DNA from: an uncultured Verrucomicrobiota bacterium
GTDB taxonomy: Bacteria > Verrucomicrobiota > Verrucomicrobiia > Opitutales > Seribacteraceae
Reading direction: 5' to 3'
NCBI GenBank assembly: GCA_902618175.1
Contig: CACMZN010000002.1
Coordinates: 1-64,000 of the forward strand
Length of the DNA stretch: 64,000 nt
A program made the translations under genes and the position numbers. Each line of letters begins with the position of its first letter. Position 1 is the first letter of the stretch. Below, piece after piece: positions 48,266-58,318 of the stretch. The notes below the pieces were generated by a model, which was not told the DNA's origin, searched no databases, and saw nothing but the letters and a program-made list of their open reading frames with translations.

Positions 48266-51200
48266 TTATGCGTCAAAACCCAAATTTGGACGCAGCCATT
48301 TTAGACTCTCTTCCCAAGTCCATCCCTTGCGTTCAGCATAATTCTCCACTTGGTCACGGCCCAGACTACCAACATTGAAATACTTAGCTTGGGGGTGCGA
48401 AAAGTAAAGACCCGACACAGAGCAACCTGGGTACATGGCACGAGACTCAGTAAGCTTTAATCCGATCCTTTCCTCCACAGATAGAAGCTTCCAAATCAAG
48501 TCTTTTTCGGTATGGTCAGGTTGACTGGGATATCCGGATGCTGGACGTATTCCTCGGTACTCTTCATCTATGAGAGCTTCGTTACTGAGGTTTTCACTCA
48601 TTCCGTAGGTCCACCATTCGCGCGTAATTTTGTGAGAATATTCAGCCATTGCCTCAGCAAAACGGTCTCCCAAAGCTTTGACCATTATGGAATTGTAGTC
48701 ATCATTATCTCGCTCGTATTCAAGAGCAAGGGTCTCGACCCCTGAGCCTGCAGATACTGCAAAAGCTCCAAGATAGTCAATTCGACCTGATTCTTTAGGA
48801 GCAACAAAGTCGGAGAGACAATAATGAGGATGATTGGGAATGGATTGCTGGCGTCTGATAAAGTGAAATGTCCCGAGATGTTTGGTCTTCTTCAAGTCAT
48901 CAAAAACTTCGACGTCGTCTCCGACTGCGTGAGCAGGCCATAAGCCAATCACCGCTTGGCAGCGAAACAAATCTTCTTCTATAATCTTTTTAAGAAGTGC
49001 TTGGGCCTGATCATAAAGTTTTTGAGCTTCCTCACCCACATTCTTTCGATTGAAGATTTCAGGATATTTTCCTTTCAATTCCCATGACCAAAAAAAAGGC
49101 GACCAGTCAAAAAAGGCGAGAACTTCCTTCAATTCAACATCCAATAAATGTGTGCCAAGCCTGTCGGGGAAGGGCACGGCAATATCCTGTTTTTCCCAAT
49201 CGAACGAAGTACCTCTTTTTTGAGCTTGATTAAGTGGAACAAGAGTTTTTTCTCCTCTGCTTTCGTGTTCAAGTCGTAGTTTCTCCTGTTTTTTCTTAAG
49301 TTGAGATACAAAGGTATCGCGTTTTTCAGAATGTGTGAGTTCATTACATACGTTGACAACCAGGGAGGCATCTGCGACTTGAACTACAGGTTCCCGGTAA
49401 TGCGGAGCTATTTTGATGGCTGTATGAGCTTTACTTGTGGTGGCTCCTCCTATGAGTAAGGGAATGTTCAAGCCCGCGTCTTGCATTTCCTTTGCGTTAT
49501 GTATCATTTCGTCCAAGGACGGAGTAATTAAACCACTCAAACCAAGGATGTCTGCATTATGCTTGCGAACCGCCTGCAAAATCTTATCGCACGATACCAT
49601 CACTCCCAGATCAATAACCTCCCAGTTATTGCAAGCCAATACTACCCCAACGATGTTTTTGCCTATGTCATGCACATCACCTTTGACTGTTGCGATAACC
49701 ATGGTTCCTCTTTTGCCGGCAATGGACCCATTTTTCTCTGATTCCATGAATGGTTCCAGATAAGCCACGGCTTTTTTCATGACTCGAGCACTTTTTACGA
49801 CTTGAGGAAGAAACATTTTCCCATCTCCAAAAAGATTTCCGACGACTTTCATTCCATCCATCAGAGGACCTTCAATTACTTCAAGAGGTCTTCCCAAAAC
49901 TTGCCGGGCCTCTTCAGCATCAACTTCGGCATAGTCACCAATTCCTTTAACGAGGGCATGAGAAAGTCGCTCGGCAACCGGTTTTTTTCGCCAAGACAAG
50001 TCTGGTCCTTCAGTTTTTCGGTTCTCTTTCTTGTCTTTTACTTTTTCCGCGAAATCGAGGAGTTCTTCACCTGCCTTCGGGCTTTCGTTGAAGATCACCG
50101 CCTCGACCCTGGACCGAAGTTCTGGTTCAATTTCATCATATACCTCGAGCATGCCTGCATTTACAATTCCCATGTCAAGACCTGCCTGGCACGCATGATA
50201 GAGAAAACAAGCGTGCATCGCTTCCCTTACGAAATTGTTTCCACGAAACGAAAAGGAAACATTGCTTATTCCACCACTGGTGCGTACGCCGGGACAACGG
50301 CTCTTGATTTCTCGAATGGCTTCGATGTAATCAATGCCATAGGCATTGTGTTCCTCCATACCTGTCGCCAAAGTCAATACGTTGGGATCAAAAATAATGT
50401 CGGTTGCAGGGAATCGCACTTCATTCACCAGTATGCGGTATGCTCGCTCGCAAATGCGTACTTTATCTTCAAGAGTTGCGGCTTGTCCATTTTCATCAAA
50501 GGCCATAACCACGATTGCGGCACCATATCTCATTCCTAATCGAGCCTGTTTTTTGAAGACCTCCTCACCTTCTTTAAGACTGATTGAGTTAATGATGCAT
50601 TTGCCTTGGATAACCTTGAGTCCAGCTTCGATGACTGACCATTTGGAACTGTCGATCATTATGGGAACAACTGAGATATCTGGCTCGGATACCACTAAGT
50701 TGAGAAACTTCGTCATGCATGATTCTCCATCCAAGAGGGCAGCATCGAAATTTACGTCCAGAACATTTGCTCCATTTTCAACTTGTTGCTTGGCTATTTT
50801 TAAAGCCGCTTCGTAGTTATTTGATTCGATAAGTTTACGGAATTTAGGGGAGCCCGTTACGTTTGTGCGTTCTCCTACCATCATCAAAGAAGTGGGCTGA
50901 CCTTTGAGTTCAAAAGGTTCAAGACCACTCAATCGAAGAGCCGGATCGATCAAAGGAATCTCGCGGGGTTGGGATTGACTGATTTTTTCAGCTATCGCGT
51001 TTATGTGTTCAGGAGTTGTACCGCAACATCCACCTGCCATGTTAAGCAGACCTTGATCTGCAAAGGTGAAAAGAGACTCTGCGGTATCTTCAGGATTCTC
51101 GTCATATCCTGTGGGTGCGAGCGGGTTGGGCAAGCCAGCGTTTGGGTAACAATGGAGGAAGCAGTCAGCACTTTTTGACAATGCCTGCAAATAAGGTCTC

Positions 51201-51979
51201 ATCGCGTCGGCACCCATGGCGCAGTTCAATCCCACGCCGAGGGGCTTCGCATGAGCTATTGAATTCCAGCATGCCTCCGCCGTTTGGCCAGAGAGAGTTC
51301 TACCGGATGCATCCGTGATTGTGATTGAAATGATCAGGGGTAATCTTTTGCCGGAGCTTTCGAAGAAATTTTCAATTGCAACGATTGCAGCCTTGAGATT
51401 GAGCGTATCAAAAGTGGTTTCAGGTAGCAAAACATCGACGCCACCCTCTACCAAGGCTTGCGTTTGTTCATAGTATGCTTTCACGAGCTCGTCGAATGTA
51501 ACGTTTCTAAGTGAGGGGTCATTAACGTCGGGTGATAATGAAGCGGTTCGATTTGTCGGACCGATTGCACCCGCAACAAACCGAGGACGCGTAGGATCCT
51601 TAAGCATTGCCTCATCTGCTGCTTCTCGAGCTAATCGAGCAGAGGCGAGGTTCAGATCATAAACGATCTCTTGGAGATTGTAATCCGCCATTGCAATGCT
51701 GGTGGAGCTGAAAGTATTCGTTTCCACCATGTCGCTGCCAGCTTCAAAATAAGCGGAGTGTATTTTATGTATTACATCCGGTCTTGTCAGGCTGAGCAAG
51801 TCATTGTTACCTTTCAGTTCACTTTTGTGATTTGCAAAGACTTCGCCTCTGAAATCGTATTCTACAAGCTTTTCCTGCTGAATCATAGTTCCCATAGCAC
51901 CATCCAACATGATTATACGCTCTTTCATAAGAGCTTCTAAATCATGTTTTCCTGGTTTGGTCACTGAAAAGCTTTTCAT
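48266..51979 (-). CDS. metH: cobalamin-dependent methionine synthase (full length)
   Basis: [68 protein letters not shown]-terminal activation domain; start may be internal ATG 51928. Confidence 0.96.
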   Translation of the reverse strand: MKSFSVTKPGKHDLEALMKERIIMLDGAMGTMIQQEKLVEYDFRGEVFANHKSELKGNNDLLSLTRPDVIHKIHSAYFEAGSDMVETNTFSSTSIAMADYNLQEIVYDLNLASARLAREAADEAMLKDPTRPRFVAGAIGPTNRTASLSPDVNDPSLRNVTFDELVKAYYEQTQALVEGGVDVLLPETTFDTLNLKAAIVAIENFFESSGKRLPLIISITITDASGRTLSGQTAEACWNSIAHAKPLGVGLNCAMGADAMRPYLQALSKSADCFLHCYPNAGLPNPLAPTGYDENPEDTAESLFTFADQGLLNMAGGCCGTTPEHINAIAEKISQSQPREIPLIDPALRLSGLEPFELKGQPTSLMMVGERTNVTGSPKFRKLIESNNYEAALKIAKQQVENGANVLDVNFDAALLDGESCMTKFLNLVVSEPDISVVPIMIDSSKWSVIEAGLKVIQGKCIINSISLKEGEEVFKKQARLGMRYGAAIVVMAFDENGQAATLEDKVRICERAYRILVNEVRFPATDIIFDPNVLTLATGMEEHNAYGIDYIEAIREIKSRCPGVRTSGGISNVSFSFRGNNFVREAMHACFLYHACQAGLDMGIVNAGMLEVYDEIEPELRSRVEAVIFNESPKAGEELLDFAEKVKDKKENRKTEGPDLSWRKKPVAERLSHALVKGIGDYAEVDAEEARQVLGRPLEVIEGPLMDGMKVVGNLFGDGKMFLPQVVKSARVMKKAVAYLEPFMESEKNGSIAGKRGTMVIATVKGDVHDIGKNIVGVVLACNNWEVIDLGVMVSCDKILQAVRKHNADILGLSGLITPSLDEMIHNAKEMQDAGLNIPLLIGGATTSKAHTAIKIAPHYREPVVQVADASLVVNVCNELTHSEKRDTFVSQLKKKQEKLRLEHESRGEKTLVPLNQAQKRGTSFDWEKQDIAVPFPDRLGTHLLDVELKEVLAFFDWSPFFWSWELKGKYPEIFNRKNVGEEAQKLYDQAQALLKKIIEEDLFRCQAVIGLWPAHAVGDDVEVFDDLKKTKHLGTFHFIRRQQSIPNHPHYCLSDFVAPKESGRIDYLGAFAVSAGSGVETLALEYERDNDDYNSIMVKALGDRFAEAMAEYSHKITREWWTYGMSENLSNEALIDEEYRGIRPASGYPSQPDHTEKDLIWKLLSVEERIGLKLTESRAMYPGCSVSGLYFSHPQAKYFNVGSLGRDQVENYAERKGWTWEESLKWLRPNLGFDA

Positions 51980-51985
51980 ATACGC

Positions 51986-52009
51986 ATCAACACATCATGA
52001 TGCGTTGAT
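51986..52009. promoter_or_regulatory. 24-bp near-perfect palindrome upstream of metH (candidate operator)
   Basis: ATCAACACATCATGATGCGTTGAT, 11 of 12 symmetric positions match. Confidence 0.5.
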
Positions 52010-52090
52010 ATGTAACTGCAATCTCAAAAAGAGCAAAAGAATCAGTGTAGATAATTTCAATTGTTTTCCTTTGCCATCCAAGCATATTGT

Positions 52091-52202
52091 CTTAAAAATT
52101 GGTTGTATTATGGTACGGGACGTAGCGTAGTCTGGTCAGCGCGCCTGCTTTGGGAGCAGGAGGCCGTGAGTTCGAATCTCACCGTCCCGACCAATTTTTA
52201 AG
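52091..52202. repeat. 13-bp perfect inverted repeat flanking tRNA-Pro
   Basis: CTTAAAAATTGGT (52091-52103) and ACCAATTTTTAAG (52190-52202). Confidence 0.9.
52116..52193 (+). tRNA. tRNA-Pro (anticodon TGG), CCA encoded
   Basis: CGGGACGTAGCGTAGTCTGGTCAGCGCGCCTGCTTTGGGAGCAGGAGGCCGTGAGTTCGAATCTCACCGTCCCGACCA. Confidence 0.97.
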
Positions 52203-52296
52203 CCAATGAATTCATCGCAAGGTTGTTTCTTCCTAAGTAGACTCGAGCTCTTTTTTTTAATGACAACCACCCTTGTGGTCCAATTTTAAATTTCCC

Positions 52297-52791
52297 ATGA
52301 AATCAGATGATCTAATACAAAATCTGAAATTAATCCCACATCCGGAAGGTGGTTGGTTCAGGCGAACCTTTTCATCACAACATACGATTGACTTGGAAAG
52401 AGGGAAACGATCTTGCAGCACTTCGATTTTGTATTTCCTCAAGCCTGGTGAATTCTCGAGGTTGCATTGCTTAGCCTCGGATGAAATTTGGTATTTCCAT
52501 TATGGAAGTCCACTTAAAATGCATCTTTTTCATCGGGATGCCTACGAGACTATTACACTCGGCAATGACGTTTCCGAGGGACAAATTGTTCAAAAGATCA
52601 TAAATGCAGATACTGTATTTGGAGCGGAAGTATCGGTGTGCCAAAACCAAAATGGATCCCTGCTTAGCTGTTCGGTCACTCCTGGGTATGATAATCTTGA
52701 TTTCAGATGGGCTGATCTGAATCTCATGTTGGTGAAATATCCTAAACAAGCTTCCATCATTCGTAGACTTGCCCCGTGTGTGTCGTCATGA
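52297..52791 (+). CDS. cupin domain protein (DUF985-like)
   Basis: LIQNLKLIPHPEGGWFRRTFSS, CSTSILYFLKPGEFSRLHCLASDEIWYFHYGSPL, FGAEV, CSVTPGYDNLDFRWAD. Confidence 0.88.
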   Translation: MKSDDLIQNLKLIPHPEGGWFRRTFSSQHTIDLERGKRSCSTSILYFLKPGEFSRLHCLASDEIWYFHYGSPLKMHLFHRDAYETITLGNDVSEGQIVQKIINADTVFGAEVSVCQNQNGSLLSCSVTPGYDNLDFRWADLNLMLVKYPKQASIIRRLAPCVSS

Positions 52792-53375
52792 AGCCTTGCA
52801 AACATAAGGAAATTCAATTTGGGAAAAACACAATATTGCTTGCTGATGTTCCTGATTTTGAAGTTTGGATACCTAGACTGCTTCAAGAGATGAATGCACA
52901 TCGAGCTGCGTTCGATACTTCCCACATGATTAACGGACGTTGGGAAAATTCTTACTTAAGTGTGGATTTGGTTCCTCATATTCGAATTCCCATGAGATTT
53001 GCACGAAATCTGGGCAAGGAAATCATGAAGATTCAATCCATGATTCTTTTTGAATCTCCAACAGGCTCCAATAATCCTCATCCACCCTTTTGGTTTAATT
53101 TGGCAAAACCCGGTGAGATCACTGGTTTGCATAACCACGCCCATTATTCAGCTCTTTCAGTGGTTACTTATTTGCAGGCCGAGTTGGATGCTGGTTCTTT
53201 ATACTTTCATCTCGAAGGAGAAGGACAGATCGAAATTGAACCCGCGCTTGGTCGAATGGTCATGTTTCCACCAAGCCTTCATCATGGAGTTCGGGTGAAC
53301 CGATCGACTACAGAAAGGATTTCCCTAGCCTTCAATTTGTTCTCTTTTCCTTTTAATTGTGATGAACTATGGTAA
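52776..53375 (+). CDS. putative 2OG-Fe(II) oxygenase-like double-stranded beta-helix protein
   Basis: FWFNLAKPGEITGLHNHAHYSALSVVTYL...GSLYFH...GRMVMFPPSLHHGVRVNRSTTERISLAFNLF. Confidence 0.65.
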   Translation: MCVVMKPCKHKEIQFGKNTILLADVPDFEVWIPRLLQEMNAHRAAFDTSHMINGRWENSYLSVDLVPHIRIPMRFARNLGKEIMKIQSMILFESPTGSNNPHPPFWFNLAKPGEITGLHNHAHYSALSVVTYLQAELDAGSLYFHLEGEGQIEIEPALGRMVMFPPSLHHGVRVNRSTTERISLAFNLFSFPFNCDELW

Positions 53376-53506
53376 TCAATTTAATCTTTATATATTATTG
53401 GACGATACGACAATCCGCGTTCATTTATAAAATTTCTTTGATTCGCCTACTGTCGAAACCATGATATGATTAAATTATATAAACTTTACCCGTACACATC
53501 TTCCTC

Positions 53507-55348
53507 ATGAAAACATCCGCTGACCTTTTCGAAGAAATCGAATCTGCCGTAGTACGCTTTGCTGGAGATTCTGGAGATGGAATGCAAACCATTGGAGAAC
53601 GCTTTACAGATTCGAGCGCGTTTGCAGGAAATGACATTGCCACTCTACCTGACTATCCAGCTGAAATCCGTGCACCTGCTGGTACTTTGGCTGGTGTTTC
53701 AGGTTTTCAACTGCAATTTGGTAACAGACGTATTCTTACTCCCGGCGATCAACCAGATGCTTTGGTGGCAATGAATCCTGCCGCTTTGAAAGCGAATATT
53801 GCTGATTTGCCCGAAGGTGGCATGTTGGTCATTAACGTTGATTCATTCAAAAAGATGAATCTCTCTAAGGCAGGGTATTCTTCAAACCCACTTGAAGATA
53901 TTGATTTTCGTAAAAAATATCATTTGATCGAATTGGATTTAACCAGTTTGACCAAAGAAGCTCTTTCCGACACAGCTCTCAAACCTTCTGAAAAAGTAAG
54001 GTGCAAGAACTTCTTCGCATTGGGATTCATGTATTTTGTATATGGTCGTCCTTTAGAACCTACTTTAAAGTTTTTTAAGGAAAAATGGGCCAAATGCATG
54101 CCCCAATTGGCGGAAGCCAACAGCATAGTTCTCAAGGCTGGTTATCATTTGGGGGACACTATGGAAACGGCTCGTAATCGTTACCAAATCTCCAAAGCCC
54201 CTGTGAAATCTGGTTTGTATCGTAAAATTTCAGGAAACGAAGCAATGGTTTATGGTCTAGTTGCAGCGGCCAGTCGGGCAAAAAGAAATCTGCTCTACGC
54301 AGGCTACCCCATCACCCCAGCATCGCCTATTCTGGAGGGTTTGTCAGTCCTTAAGAAACATGGGGTAAAAACCTTGCAAGCAGAGGATGAAATTTCCGCT
54401 ATGGGAATGGCATTGGGGGCAAGTTTTGCAGGAGATTTAGCTGTCGTAGCTACAAGTGGTCCTGGTATGTGTCTGAAAAGTGAATTCATCGGTCTCGCAT
54501 CAATAACCGAGTTGCCAGTGGTGATCGTAGATGTGCAAAGAGGTGGACCAAGCACTGGTTTGCCAACAAAAACTGAACAAAGTGATCTCCTACAAAGTTT
54601 ATATTCACGTCATGGAGATTGCCCCTTGCCGGTCATTGCGGCACATTCTCCCTCCGATTGTTTTGATTGCGCTCTGGAAGCCGTCCGATTAGCTCTGACC
54701 TATATGACTCCCGTTATTCTTTTAAGCGACCTGTATATAGCAAACGGGTCGGAACCATGGAAGATTCCCAATGTGTGTGAAATTCCGGAGATCGAAAATA
54801 GTTTTGCAGACACTGAAGAAGAGTTTGTGGTCTATCGGAGAAATCCTGAAACTCTTGCAAGGAAACAGGCAATTCCAGGTCAAATTGGTTTGGAGCATAG
54901 AATAGGCGGGCTTGAAAAGGATGAGGATGGGGAAGTCAGTTACGACCCAGAAAATCACGAAAAAATGACGCAGTTAAGGGCTAGTAAAATCAACGGCATA
55001 TCCAAATCCCTACCTTCGATTAACCTGGAGGGTCCGTGTCATGGAGATTTATTGGTCATCGGATGGGGAGGAACCTATGGTGCGATTTGTTCAGCGATCA
55101 AAAATATGCGGGAAGAGGGCTTCTCCATATCCAGTCTTCATCTTCGTCACCTAAACCCTTTTCCGAAGGATTTGGAAAAAGTCATGAATGGTTTCGATAA
55201 AATTATTGTGCCCGAATTGAATTTGGGCCAACTCAGCACAGTACTGCAATCTACATTTTCGAAAAAAGTAATTTCCTATTCCAAGATTCAAGGAAAGCCC
55301 TTTAAGGTGTCCGAGTTGAAAGAAGAATTCCTCAAACATCTCCCCTGA
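53507..55348 (+). CDS. korA: 2-oxoacid:acceptor oxidoreductase, fused gamma-alpha subunit
   Basis: VVRFAGDSGDGMQTIGERF, LLYAGYPITPASPILEGL, ATSGPGMCLKSEFIGLASITELPVVIVDVQRGGPSTGLPTKTEQSDLLQSLYSRHGDCP. Confidence 0.93.
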   Translation: MKTSADLFEEIESAVVRFAGDSGDGMQTIGERFTDSSAFAGNDIATLPDYPAEIRAPAGTLAGVSGFQLQFGNRRILTPGDQPDALVAMNPAALKANIADLPEGGMLVINVDSFKKMNLSKAGYSSNPLEDIDFRKKYHLIELDLTSLTKEALSDTALKPSEKVRCKNFFALGFMYFVYGRPLEPTLKFFKEKWAKCMPQLAEANSIVLKAGYHLGDTMETARNRYQISKAPVKSGLYRKISGNEAMVYGLVAAASRAKRNLLYAGYPITPASPILEGLSVLKKHGVKTLQAEDEISAMGMALGASFAGDLAVVATSGPGMCLKSEFIGLASITELPVVIVDVQRGGPSTGLPTKTEQSDLLQSLYSRHGDCPLPVIAAHSPSDCFDCALEAVRLALTYMTPVILLSDLYIANGSEPWKIPNVCEIPEIENSFADTEEEFVVYRRNPETLARKQAIPGQIGLEHRIGGLEKDEDGEVSYDPENHEKMTQLRASKINGISKSLPSINLEGPCHGDLLVIGWGGTYGAICSAIKNMREEGFSISSLHLRHLNPFPKDLEKVMNGFDKIIVPELNLGQLSTVLQSTFSKKVISYSKIQGKPFKVSELKEEFLKHLP

Positions 55349-55363
55349 AATCTTTCACACAAA

Positions 55364-56392
55364 ATGATCACCACAAAGACAGAAGAAAGCAATTTAACCA
55401 AGAAAGACTTTGTTACGACAAACGACGTGCGCTGGTGTCCTGGTTGCGGAGATTACGCCATACTTAATGCAGTTCAGCGAACTATGCCTGAATTAGGTAT
55501 TGCAAAGGAAAAATTCGTCATAGTCAGTGGAATCGGATGCTCCAGTCGATTTCCCTATTATATGAATACCTACGGATTTCACACCATTCATGGTCGAGCA
55601 CCTGCAGTGGCGACGGGAGTAAAAGTGGCCAATCCTGAACTTTCCGTCTGGTTGATAACAGGCGATGGTGATGGCTTGTCGATTGGAGGAAATCATTTAT
55701 TGCATCTTTTGAGAAGAAACTTGGACATCAACGTACTTCTTTTCAATAATCAAATCTATGGTTTGACGAAAGGTCAGTACAGCCCAACTTCAGAAGTTGG
55801 TAAAAAGACCAAAAGCACTCCCTCAGGTTCAGTTGATTATCCGGTTAATCCAATACTTTTTGCCTTGGGTGCGGAGGCCACTTTTGTAGCTAGAACGGTT
55901 GACTCGGATCAGAAGCATATGATTGAAACATTTAAGGCAGCGCAAGCGCACAAGGGAACCTCATTTGTTGAAGTCTTACAAAACTGTGTGATTTTCAACA
56001 ACAAGACTTTTGATCCTATCACAAATAGGGAAAATAAAGTTGATCAATTACTGTATTTGCAGGAGGGCAAGTCCCTGGTTTTTGGCCAAAATTCAGATAA
56101 AGGGATTCGATTGAATGGACTTGATGTGGAAATCGTAGAATCGACCAAGGGGACCAACGGAAGTGAGCTTCTCATTCATCAACCCCGAAATTCCAACCCA
56201 GCTTATGCCACCTTGCTTTCTCAGATGACTTATCCAAATTTTCCCACACCTATGGGAATATTTAGGCAATTGGAGGGAAAAGAAACCTATGAGGACTCCA
56301 TTGTAGAACAAATCGAGACTTCTCAAAAGAATGGAGAAGGTTCGCTGCAGGAGTTGCTCACAGGGAAGAATTCCTGGCTTGTAGAAGATTGA
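55364..56392 (+). CDS. korB: 2-oxoacid:ferredoxin oxidoreductase beta subunit
   Basis: WCPGCGDYAILNAVQRTM, SGIGCSSRFPYYMNTYGFHTIHGRAPAVATGVK, ITGDGDGLSIGGNHLLHLLRRN, NNQIYGLTKGQYSPTS. Confidence 0.95.
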   Translation: MITTKTEESNLTKKDFVTTNDVRWCPGCGDYAILNAVQRTMPELGIAKEKFVIVSGIGCSSRFPYYMNTYGFHTIHGRAPAVATGVKVANPELSVWLITGDGDGLSIGGNHLLHLLRRNLDINVLLFNNQIYGLTKGQYSPTSEVGKKTKSTPSGSVDYPVNPILFALGAEATFVARTVDSDQKHMIETFKAAQAHKGTSFVEVLQNCVIFNNKTFDPITNRENKVDQLLYLQEGKSLVFGQNSDKGIRLNGLDVEIVESTKGTNGSELLIHQPRNSNPAYATLLSQMTYPNFPTPMGIFRQLEGKETYEDSIVEQIETSQKNGEGSLQELLTGKNSWLVED

Positions 56393-56437
56393 TTTTTAAG
56401 AAATTGACCTTGATCAAATATTCTTTTTTCTAGGTTG

Positions 56438-56605
56438 ATGGAATTCATAGATGATCCACAGTTCGGTCACAAGAAAAACAAACTTCCGGTATTTCTCGTA
56501 CCCATCATTATGTTTGCCATTCTACTTATCGGGATCTTGGTTTCGAAATTGTATGTAAGCAGTGTTCTTGATCAACCATCAGATGAAATCGAAGCATTCG
56601 AGTAA
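56438..56605 (+). CDS. small single-pass membrane protein (55 aa), below ORF-track cutoff
   Basis: MEFIDDPQFGHKKNKLPVFLVPIIMFAILLIGILVSKLYVSSVLDQPSDEIEAFE; directly after korB. Confidence 0.55.
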   Translation: MEFIDDPQFGHKKNKLPVFLVPIIMFAILLIGILVSKLYVSSVLDQPSDEIEAFE

Positions 56606-56675
56606 TCGGGCTTCATTTTACGTATCGTTTGGTTTTCTAAAACGCTTTGCTTCTGATCTTTGCCAATCTCGTCAA

Positions 56676-57488
56676 TTAATTGCTTTCTGACCTGTGCGAC
56701 ATTAAGGCAGGATTTCCCATAATCCACAACCCTTGGAATGAGACCCTTCCTTTGTGATCGAAGGATATGCCAAAGCCATTTTCATTACCGGTTTTGAAAT
56801 TACCCAGATAAACTTCTCCTGAACGCAGAGTTTTTTTTCCGTAACCATTAGGTTTCCCTCCTTTGATTTGGCCATGGTATTTGGAACCATCGGCTAAAGT
56901 TATCCTGCAATATTCTCGTTCCTTTGGTAAAACGATTGAGTTGGTTGCAAATATGGAAACAATTGAAATTTCCTTTCTTAAGGAAGAAACCTTTGATGAG
57001 AGGGCATCTTTTTCCACCAAAGTTAATCGTTCTTTCATGCTTTTTACTTTCCTTACCAAATTACGATCCGAATTTTTTATCACGGCAAGGGATAAATACG
57101 CACAGGCACTCAATAAATCGTCTTTTTTTTGGTGAAGAATGGAAAGATACTCGAGTGATTTGCCATCATCCAACCTTGCCCCTTTCAAAAGCCACTCTCT
57201 TGCTCTTTCCAAATTAATTGGCATGCCTAGACCATAAAGAAAGGATCGTCCGATGAATCTACAAGCTTGAGGATGGTTTTGCTTTGCTGCCCTTTTCATC
57301 CAATACAAGGCTTTCGTTTGATTTTTTTGAAGACCGTAAGCAAATTTGGACCCTTGTATGAATTGATATTTTCCACTTTCTTCCCACGTCAAATCATGAG
57401 GTTGGCTTTTTCCATAGTTGTAAGTGAACAAAAAGACGGCAGGGATACCCCACAGACCAAAGAAAATTCCTGGAAACGAAGAAATCAT
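56676..57488 (-). CDS. Sel1-repeat plus MORN-repeat protein with N-terminal TM/signal
   Basis: TKALYWMKRAAKQNHPQACRFIGRSFLYGLGMPINLERAREWLLKGARL (Sel1); KYHGQIKGGKPNGYGKKTLRSGEVYLGNFKTGNENGFGI (MORN). Confidence 0.8.
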   Translation of the reverse strand: MISSFPGIFFGLWGIPAVFLFTYNYGKSQPHDLTWEESGKYQFIQGSKFAYGLQKNQTKALYWMKRAAKQNHPQACRFIGRSFLYGLGMPINLERAREWLLKGARLDDGKSLEYLSILHQKKDDLLSACAYLSLAVIKNSDRNLVRKVKSMKERLTLVEKDALSSKVSSLRKEISIVSIFATNSIVLPKEREYCRITLADGSKYHGQIKGGKPNGYGKKTLRSGEVYLGNFKTGNENGFGISFDHKGRVSFQGLWIMGNPALMSHRSESN

Positions 57489-57493
57489 AACTT

Positions 57494-58315
57494 TTACTTG
57501 GATCCCAATATTCGACGGAGAAAGCTTCTTTTTGGTGAGACTGAAGGAGAATTTTCGCGTTTTGATTTTCGACCATCGGGCTTAGGTCCAAATTTCCACA
57601 TTTGCAGGTTTTCATTTGTCGTGGCGTCTCCAATCAATGCATCATATTTTCCCTTCATCTTGAGTTCTTGTACATACACTGAAAGCCCAATTTGATCAAA
57701 ACTCGGCAATATGGAGGGATAGGCATTAATCAGACGACTGGATTTCAAAAGAAGCATCAGATCAATATCGAATGCATTTCCAAAATAGGTAGGATTCCCA
57801 ATCACAAGCAGCATCCTTCCTCCCAGGGTCTCATGGTCACCTCCAGCAACAGTTGAAATCCTTCCGTCTGCTTCAACGGGAATAAATTTAAATCCACCAT
57901 TCTTCGTAGCTTCTATGATTATGGTACCCTTTCCCTCAAAGGTCGCATTCGAATCAAAGCTGGAAAAGTTTATTTTGGTAGGTTCTTTTGTACAGAAGAG
58001 GGCACTGCCCGAATGCAACCAAAAATCCGTCGAGGAAAACCAACGACAAACACTTTGGCTACCCAATCTCCAAATATTAGAATCTTGAATAACCTCAGTC
58101 CGGGATCCTTTACCAGTGGTTATAACGTTATGAGAAAGTATGGAAGCATTTACTTCCAGATCATCAAGAGCATCCGTTCCTTTCTTATGAATGTTGATCA
58201 GATCTACTTTTCCATTCACATAGGAAACAACCAGTGGATTTTCGCCCAACAAAAAAATCGCCGCTGAAAAAACAGCGGCGATTATGAAAAAGTAGAATTT
58301 TTTAGAAGCCAGCAA
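57494..58315 (-). CDS. FecR-like secreted/anchored protein
   Basis: N-terminal signal; VVSYVNGKVDLINIHKKG...VITTGKGSRTEVIQDSNIWRLGSQSVCRW (FecR-like). Confidence 0.65.
   Translation of the reverse strand: MLASKKFYFFIIAAVFSAAIFLLGENPLVVSYVNGKVDLINIHKKGTDALDDLEVNASILSHNVITTGKGSRTEVIQDSNIWRLGSQSVCRWFSSTDFWLHSGSALFCTKEPTKINFSSFDSNATFEGKGTIIIEATKNGGFKFIPVEADGRISTVAGGDHETLGGRMLLVIGNPTYFGNAFDIDLMLLLKSSRLINAYPSILPSFDQIGLSVYVQELKMKGKYDALIGDATTNENLQMWKFGPKPDGRKSKRENSPSVSPKRSFLRRILGSK
58251..58283 (-). terminator. intrinsic terminator-like hairpin inside the 5' coding region of the FecR-like gene
   Basis: On minus strand AATCGCCGCTG-TTTTTT-CAGCGGCGATT-TTTTT; 11-bp perfect stem with T-run. Confidence 0.7.
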
Positions 58316-58318
58316 TCT

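Noticed and set aside
49802-50539. 245-aa plus-strand ORF inside metH
   Set aside because: Antisense of highly conserved metH sequence; no domain recognisable.
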